Of a stretch of DNA of 64,000 nt, positions 62,032-64,000 are shown piece after piece. The first letter of the stretch is position 1; each line of letters begins with the position of its first letter. This DNA comes from Candidatus Gastranaerophilales bacterium (lineage in GTDB: Bacteria; Cyanobacteriota; Vampirovibrionia; Gastranaerophilales; Gastranaerophilaceae). Position numbers and translations under genes: made by a program. The DNA lies in contig JAFYOU010000027.1 in assembly GCA_017560095.1 (NCBI GenBank), positions 1-64,000 of the forward strand. The letters run 5' to 3'. The notes beneath the pieces were generated by a model, which made no database searches, was not told where the DNA came from, and was given only the letters and a program-made list of their open reading frames with translations.

Positions 62032-62892
62032 TTAAAAGAAGCTTGGTTTTTTAACTGATTGAGTACCTTGTTGTTGCATAGATTCCCAGTTTGCTGCCAT
62101 AATCTTTTTGAAAGATTTTAGAGCTGTATCTTCTAATTCGCCAAGTTCTTCAGCGTTAATAATTAGTTCTCTTAAAGGAAGAAGTGCGCGTTGATCTCTT
62201 AATACGCCAAGGGCAGCAGCTGCACCAGCACGAACTAAATCATTTTCTTTTTCATTTTTCATTACATCAATTAAAGCAGGAACCGCTTTTTTGTCATTTA
62301 ATTTTCCTAATGATGTAACGGCATAAATTCTAACATTAACCCATTCATCATTTAACATACCAATGATTTTTTCAACACATTTAGGGTTGCCAATTTCACC
62401 TAGGGCACGTGTCGCATCACATCTTACGTTAACTTTTTCATGATCTAATGATTCAATTAAAGCATCTGTTGCTACATCGCCAATTTCAATTAAGGCTTCT
62501 GTTGCTGTAATGCAAACTTGTGGGTTTTCATCGTTTAGGGCTTCAACTAGTGGTTCTACAACGATTTCTCCGCCAAGGCGGCCTAAGGCACGCGCTGCGC
62601 GAACGCGTACATCAACGTTTCTGTCTAATCTTAATGATTCAATTAGAGGTACTGTTGCGTTCTTATCACCAAGTTCACCTAGGGCACGAGCTGCATATAA
62701 GCGAACTGAACCATTTTTGTCATTTTTTAGTACTTCTATTAAAGGTTCAACCGCTGAAAAATCGCCCATTTCGCCCAAAATTCTTGCGGCATTATATCTA
62801 ACTTTTTCTGAATTAGAAGTTTTTAAATCTTTAACTAATTCATCAAAAGATTTTTTTGCTGTTTTCTTGCGGTTGTTCACACTAATTGTCAT
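62032..62892 (-). CDS. HEAT-repeat (PBS-lyase-type) protein
   Basis: A 286-residue protein made of about eight HEAT/PBS-lyase repeats of 31 residues between 15 and 265, each with the pattern V-R-x-x-A-A-R-A-L-G-x-L/I-G-D/G followed by V-x-P-L-I-E/V-x-L. Cyanobacterial relatives include phycobilin lyases and many scaffold proteins, but no phycobiliprotein gene exists here. A scaffold or assembly role is likely. Strong GGAGG ribosome site. No signal peptide; the C-terminal tail is Gln/Ser-rich. Confidence 0.88.
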   Translation of the reverse strand: MTISVNNRKKTAKKSFDELVKDLKTSNSEKVRYNAARILGEMGDFSAVEPLIEVLKNDKNGSVRLYAARALGELGDKNATVPLIESLRLDRNVDVRVRAARALGRLGGEIVVEPLVEALNDENPQVCITATEALIEIGDVATDALIESLDHEKVNVRCDATRALGEIGNPKCVEKIIGMLNDEWVNVRIYAVTSLGKLNDKKAVPALIDVMKNEKENDLVRAGAAAALGVLRDQRALLPLRELIINAEELGELEDTALKSFKKIMAANWESMQQQGTQSVKKPSFF

Positions 62893-63270
62893 TGTTTTCC
62901 TCCAATAACATTTTACACACTACTACTTATATATTTATAAAAACTTTTTTTAAAAAATAATTGCCTTTTTGTTGTTAATGTTTTAATTTATGTAAATTAT
63001 ATATTTTATTTTTTATATTTCTCATAAGTCTTTGGAACTCTTAGCTTGTTAATAATATCATTTTTTTTGACCTTTGTCTTACATTATTTGACTTAGATGA
63101 GTGTTTTTTATGATTATTTAAGTAAACATTGCGAACATTAAATGTTTTTGGTGCACTTATTGTTAACTTTTCTTAATATTTTTTTTTACTTTTTTTATAT
63201 TTATGCATACGATTTAAATTTAGCATGCTAAATCAAATTTAAAAATCTACTTTAAAATATGTTTAATTGG
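62893..63270. other. Intergenic region, 378 bp, very AT-rich
   Basis: No supported gene. It holds poly-T tracts and a perfect 16-bp palindrome ATTTAGCATGCTAAAT (63218-63233) flanked by further inverted AAATTT sequences. It should contain the promoter of the HEAT-repeat gene and the end of the uvrC transcript, but no convincing -35/-10 pair was identified. Confidence 0.6.
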
Positions 63271-64000
63271 CTAATTTAACATATTTTTACTTCTGAGCTG
63301 TCTATGAAATGTAATTGCAAATCTATGTGCTTCGTCTCTGATTCTTTGAAATAAATGAAGTGCTGCTGAGTTTTGCGCTAGAATTACTGGCTCTTTTTTG
63401 TTTGGTAAAAATACTTCTTCTTCTCTTTTTGCTAAAGAAACTATGTTTAAATTAAGTTTAAACTCTTTCATAATTTCAATAACTGACGATAGTTGCCCTT
63501 TGCCACCGTCGATTATTATTAAATCTGGAGCTGCTATAGCGCCTGCTTTAATTTTTTTAAATCTTCTAGATAATATTTCTCTCATTGATTTGAAGTCATC
63601 TACCTCTCCCTTTTGCAGGGTTTTTAATTTGTATTTTCTGTATTTTGACTTTTTTGGTTGACCATTTTCAAAATAAACTCCAGAAGCAACTGTATTTGTC
63701 CCTTGAATATGCGAAATATCGTAACATTCAATTGTGTGTGGAAAATTTGTTAATTTTAATTTTTCTTGCAAATAGCATCCAACTTCATTGTAATCATTTT
63801 GAATATTTGCCAATTCTTTTAATTTTTGTTGTTCAAGATTATAATTTGCATTTTTTTGAGCCAAAGAGAGTATTTCTTTATCAGTTTTGCTTGATGCTTT
63901 AATGATAGATACGTCTTTATTTAATCTTAATGACAACCATTTTTTGTATGTTTCAACTTCTTCAAAATTATCGGATAAAATAATTTTAGAAGGTAATTCT
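63271..64000 (-). CDS. uvrC: Excinuclease ABC subunit C (3' part, cut by window edge)
   Basis: The frame is open through position 64000, so about 243 C-terminal residues are visible. They include the start of the UvrC RNase H-like endonuclease domain with I-E-C-Y-D-I-S-H-I-Q-G-T, S-G-V-Y-F-E-N-G and D-L-I-I-I-D-G-G-K-G-Q-L, and the stretch A-K-R-E-E-E-V-F-L-P then R-I-R-D-E-A-H-R-F-A-I-T-F-H-R. The helix-hairpin-helix end after that is missing: the protein stops at R-S-K-N-M-L-N, about 50-60 residues shorter than E. coli UvrC, a variation also seen in other phyla. UvrC makes both incisions in nucleotide excision repair. Confidence 0.93.
   Translation of the reverse strand, partial: ELPSKIILSDNFEEVETYKKWLSLRLNKDVSIIKASSKTDKEILSLAQKNANYNLEQQKLKELANIQNDYNEVGCYLQEKLKLTNFPHTIECYDISHIQGTNTVASGVYFENGQPKKSKYRKYKLKTLQKGEVDDFKSMREILSRRFKKIKAGAIAAPDLIIIDGGKGQLSSVIEIMKEFKLNLNIVSLAKREEEVFLPNKKEPVILAQNSAALHLFQRIRDEAHRFAITFHRQLRSKNMLN

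Overview
The window is a 64 kb stretch of an AT-rich (roughly 30% G+C by eye), densely packed bacterial chromosome. It looks diderm: kdsD belongs to KDO/LPS synthesis, and there is a CpxP-like periplasmic protein. The mix fits the non-photosynthetic cyanobacterial sister lineage (Melainabacteria/Vampirovibrionia, most like the gut order Gastranaerophilales). Indicators are a phycobilisome-lyase-type HEAT protein, NarL-type response regulators without kinases, a DUF1858 redox protein, a bifunctional-nuclease-family protein, flagellar accessory genes, and lineage-style proteins beginning MGWVTL or carrying an N-terminal F-x-A motif. This is an inference from content; there is no rRNA in the window. 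No insertion sequence, prophage or CRISPR array was seen.

Layout. 1-290: tandem 153-bp structured repeat. 455-5221: FlbD-like protein, glgA, ruvA, ilvBN. 5288-6220: two divergent small HTH regulators around a nested palindrome, then a possible small RNA. 6268-9539: WG-repeat protein, panD, cupin, pentapeptide-repeat protein, two orphan response regulators. 9617-13438: gatC, pyrG, rsmD, CoA-disulfide-reductase-like flavoprotein. 13517-14396: coiled-coil protein and an unusual intergenic region with a candidate micropeptide. 14397-17497: acyl-CoA ligase, BFN, DUF1858, tRNA-Leu, tRNA-Cys. 17531-25471: papain-like protein, kdsD, uvrB-proC, rpmH-rnpA, two P-loop kinases and the second MGWVTL paralogue. 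25558-33521: EF-hand protein, GT-C membrane protein, fusA, pepA-trmFO. 33637-36434: FtsB-like protein and a FlaG-like/FliS/FliT-like cluster. 36431-41438: operon aroF-glyQ-two APC permeases. 41548-50943: rnhA, a large HEIGH-zincin-like protein, rmuC, a three-gene envelope-type operon and a CHAP protein with a Thr/Asp/Glu repeat stalk. 51082-58578: ftsH, folK, HI0933-like flavoprotein, lpdA-lipA, HspR-like regulator, rimO. 58575-64000: second GT-C protein, a membrane peptide/ECF-sigma/periplasmic-sensor operon, HEAT protein and the 3' part of uvrC.

Most genes are housekeeping. The accessory content is concentrated in envelope and possibly exported proteins: a Cys-His-Asp papain-like protein, a gluzincin-like protein, a CHAP hydrolase, EF-hand and coiled-coil proteins. 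Several lack a Sec signal. The strongest candidate for an undescribed system is the operon at 60242-61412. It has a 75-aa single-TM protein, an ECF sigma factor and a 148-aa periplasmic Spy/CpxP/CnrX-like protein with an N-terminal H-x-C-x-x-H motif, preceded by an ECF-like promoter. It resembles a compact CnrYXH-type trans-envelope metal or stress sensor.
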